Of a stretch of 64,000 nt of DNA, positions 61,925 through 64,000 are shown piece after piece. The notes under the pieces are model-generated. The model saw only the letters and a program-made list of their open reading frames with translations, ran no database searches and was not told the DNA's origin. Numbering within the stretch: the first letter of the stretch is position 1; every line of letters begins with the position of its first letter. Where the stretch lies: contig CADCNI010000015.1 in assembly GCA_902802795.1 (NCBI GenBank), positions 1 to 64,000 of the forward strand, given 5' to 3'. This stretch comes from an uncultured Ruminococcus sp. GTDB taxonomy: Bacteria; Bacillota; Clostridia; Oscillospirales; Acutalibacteraceae. The position numbers and the translations under genes are program-made.

Positions 61925-64000
61925 TTACCCCAGTCTCACGATATACGCCGTTTTGGCGGGAATCGTCAGACCGCCGCCAAAGCTCACGGACTGCCCCGTA
62001 ATCAGATCGGTACCGCTGCCTGCTCCCGCGTCAAAATGAGCGGTGTAAGGCGCATCGTCCATATTCAGCGCAAAAATCACACGTTCACCGTCATATTCCC
62101 GGCGGAATACGAGCTGTTTGGAATTGATGTGAAGCTGCTTGTAGCCGCCGCGGCAAAGTGCACGGGAGGCGGTTCTGACAGCATAGAGACGGCTGATGTA
62201 AGCCGTTAGGCCGTTGAAGCTGTTCTCCGCCAGCGCCGCCGAAAATTCCGGACGCAGCGCATCGTCGCCCTGGCTCTTTTCCGCTGTCATGCCAAATTCG
62301 CTGCCATAGTAAACAGAAGGAATGCCCGGCATAGCGAACAGCAAAGCGTAAATCAGCGGCAGATTGCCTTTGTCTGTGAGAATGGAGGCCACACGGGTGA
62401 CATCGTGATTATCCACAAAGCAATAGAGATTCTTTCCCTTATAAATCGTCCACTGCTCATCCGCAAACTGGCGGTTGAGTGAATAACCGATCTCGTGCAT
62501 ATTCGCACAGTTAAAAGAAGAATAGAGCCCCTTATAGCATTCGTAATTGGTTACGGAATCCAGCATTGCGTCGTTGCACCAGATGTTGTAATCTCCGTGA
62601 AGACACTCGCCCAGCAGGAAGAAATCCGGCCAGCGGCTCTTGCAGAAGGTACGAAGCTCACGCAGGAAATCGCGGTCCAGACAGTAGGCCACATCAAGGC
62701 GCAGTCCGTCGATTCCGAATTCATTGACCCATCCCTCGATACAACTGAAAAGGTGTTCTTTGACCTGCGGATTTTTGATATTGAGCTTGACAAGATCATA
62801 GTGACCTTCCCAGCCCTCGTACCAGAACCCGTCGTTGTAATTGGAATTGCCGTCAAAATGGATGTTGAACCAATCCTTAAAAGGAGAATCCCAGCGGTGC
62901 TGCTTGACGTCGTTGAAGGCCCAGAAATCGCGGCCCACATGATTAAACACGCCGTCCAGAATCACCTTGATTCCCTTTTTATGCAGCGTGACGCACACAT
63001 CGGCAAAATCCTTGTTGGTGCCAAGCCGGCGATCAATCACACGATAATCCGCTGTATCATAGCCGTGTTTGGTAGACTCAAAAACCGGGCCGAAATACAC
63101 GGCATTGGCTCCCATTTTCACAAGATGATCGGCATAATCCATTACCCGTCTGATTTTGCCGGTCGGCTGGGAAGTAAAATCGTTGTACCGGTTTTCACCG
63201 CAGAAGCCCAGCGGATAGATATGGTAAAATGCCGCGTCGCGGAACCAGTCGGGCGCGTTGGGCACTCGGTTGACCTTGGGTGAATCGACAACGACAGAAG
63301 GCACGGCAACCGATGCGGCTTTCTTTTCCACTGCCTTCTCGGCAGCCTTCTTTGCCTTCTTCTTCTGAGGCAGCGCGGGAATATGATTCTCACCGGGATA
63401 AACCTGCCGCCAGTCAGCGCGCAGTCTGTCGCAGGTGTGGAGGATATCGTACGACTGCCATGTCGGATAAAGCGAAGATTCGGTAAGTCCTTTGTCAAGA
63501 CAGTCCATCACATGAATCGCTTGGTACCCATATTGCCTGTCACGGCCGTCAGAATCGCTGTATTGGCGGATGACCGCGCCATCCTTGATCACATACGCGT
63601 TATGTGCGCCATAGAAATCGGGCAGAGCAATAAAGCCATCGGAACCTGTAATCTCGGCATGATTGGCATAGTATTCAAAGCCGCAGGAAATCGACGCTCT
63701 GCCGCCATTGTAAAACTTCATGAGGACGGACGACTGCCAGTCAATCCCGTTTTCACAGTGAATGGCCTGCGAGCGAATATCAATCGGTCTGCCGCCAAGC
63801 AGCCATTGCGCCAGGAAAATCGGGTACACGCCCAAGTCAAGCAGCGAGCCGCCGCCAAGCTGCGGAGAAATGGTGCGGTCCTCCGTGTTATACGGCGTCT
63901 TGCGGAACAGTGTCGCGCTGACCTCCTTCACATCACCGATGATGCCCTCGGCAATCCACTCCTGTATCTTGACAACCGCCGGAAGGAAACGTGTCCACAT
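61925..64000 (-). CDS. fusion: Gfo/Idh/MocA oxidoreductase + GH13 alpha-amylase (N-terminus outside window)
   Basis: 691 residues visible; the frame is open to the right edge and the first ATG there is fortuitous. Residues about 1-215 are the C-terminal half of a Gfo/Idh/MocA oxidoreductase (SPQLGGGSLLDLGVYPIFLA, AEITGSDGFIALPDFYGAHN), whose NAD-binding Rossmann half must lie beyond 64000. A Lys/Ala-rich linker (KKKAKKAAEKAVEKKAASVA) joins it to a full GH13 domain (about 255-620) with YPLGFCGE, DGVFNHVG, nucleophile in DGLRLDVAYC, acid in LLGECLHGDYN and FVDNHDVTR. The amylase resembles neopullulanase/maltogenic types. It has no signal peptide in the visible part, so it is probably cytosolic maltodextrin metabolism. 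Confidence 0.88.
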   Translation of the reverse strand: MWTRFLPAVVKIQEWIAEGIIGDVKEVSATLFRKTPYNTEDRTISPQLGGGSLLDLGVYPIFLAQWLLGGRPIDIRSQAIHCENGIDWQSSVLMKFYNGGRASISCGFEYYANHAEITGSDGFIALPDFYGAHNAYVIKDGAVIRQYSDSDGRDRQYGYQAIHVMDCLDKGLTESSLYPTWQSYDILHTCDRLRADWRQVYPGENHIPALPQKKKAKKAAEKAVEKKAASVAVPSVVVDSPKVNRVPNAPDWFRDAAFYHIYPLGFCGENRYNDFTSQPTGKIRRVMDYADHLVKMGANAVYFGPVFESTKHGYDTADYRVIDRRLGTNKDFADVCVTLHKKGIKVILDGVFNHVGRDFWAFNDVKQHRWDSPFKDWFNIHFDGNSNYNDGFWYEGWEGHYDLVKLNIKNPQVKEHLFSCIEGWVNEFGIDGLRLDVAYCLDRDFLRELRTFCKSRWPDFFLLGECLHGDYNIWCNDAMLDSVTNYECYKGLYSSFNCANMHEIGYSLNRQFADEQWTIYKGKNLYCFVDNHDVTRVASILTDKGNLPLIYALLFAMPGIPSVYYGSEFGMTAEKSQGDDALRPEFSAALAENSFNGLTAYISRLYAVRTASRALCRGGYKQLHINSKQLVFRREYDGERVIFALNMDDAPYTAHFDAGAGSGTDLITGQSVSFGGGLTIPAKTAYIVRLG

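Overview
This 64-kb window comes from the chromosome of an anaerobic, endospore-forming Gram-positive bacterium of the class Clostridia, most likely an Oscillospirales/Ruminococcaceae-type gut organism (inferred from gene content; no rRNA is present to fix the taxonomy). Sporulation is indicated by spoIIID, an alpha/beta-type SASP and a BofC-like protein. A low-GC Gram-positive envelope is indicated by a class B sortase, an LCP protein and a class A PBP. Anaerobic oxygen defence is indicated by reverse rubrerythrin, a flavodiiron protein and a flavin reductase-rubredoxin fusion. No rRNA, tRNA, CRISPR array or intact transposase gene was found.

Layout. 1-4.4 kb: tail of an SMI1/KNR4 gene, a DUF6881-like gene, then thiI-pncC-srtB-MoaB-like gene. 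4.4-10.1 kb: small regulators, a Gx transporter, ApbE, pyrophosphatase, rubrerythrin, YebC. 10.3-14.9 kb: two Q/P-rich DUF4190 proteins, then a redox-stress module (FprA, Crp/Fnr regulator, thioredoxin, flavin reductase-rubredoxin). 14.9-19.3 kb: a three-gene phosphonate operon (PEP mutase with an N-terminal cytidylyltransferase domain, phosphonopyruvate decarboxylase, and a nucleotidyltransferase/Fe-alcohol dehydrogenase fusion). 19.4-26.9 kb: HD protein, SpoIIID, O-antigen-ligase-like protein, LCP, PBP1A, BofC-like protein. 27-30.4 kb: secreted SH3/Ig-like protein, a disrupted membrane-protein gene, HTH regulator, SASP. 31-37 kb: glgA, a terD operon, and a MarR-citrate synthase fusion. 37.5-43.5 kb: Ca-type P-ATPase, dCMP-deaminase-like protein, HPr-like protein, phosphatase, HTH. 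43.6-51.4 kb: glycogen operon glgB-glgC-glgD-glgA2 and pfkA. 51.4-64 kb: nitroreductase, HAD hydrolase, the DUF512-der-plsY-gpsA run, yceD-rpmF, a P-loop protein, pgi, a tyrosine phosphatase, and an oxidoreductase-GH13 amylase fusion that runs off the right edge.

Functional themes. Glycogen and hexose-phosphate metabolism is concentrated here (two glgA genes, glgB/C/D, pgi, pfkA, GH13). Several proteins are unusual fusions: MarR-citrate synthase, nucleotidyltransferase-Fe-ADH, Gfo/Idh/MocA-GH13, and GlgB with a basic repetitive tail. The most distinctive non-coding feature is a family of four MITE-like elements (134-160 bp, perfect terminal inverted repeats starting TATAGCAATCC). One copy interrupts a gene whose original reading frame is restored exactly when the element and one TA are removed. 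One has replaced the end of a terD gene with element-encoded sequence. One lies between a terminator hairpin and its T-tract.
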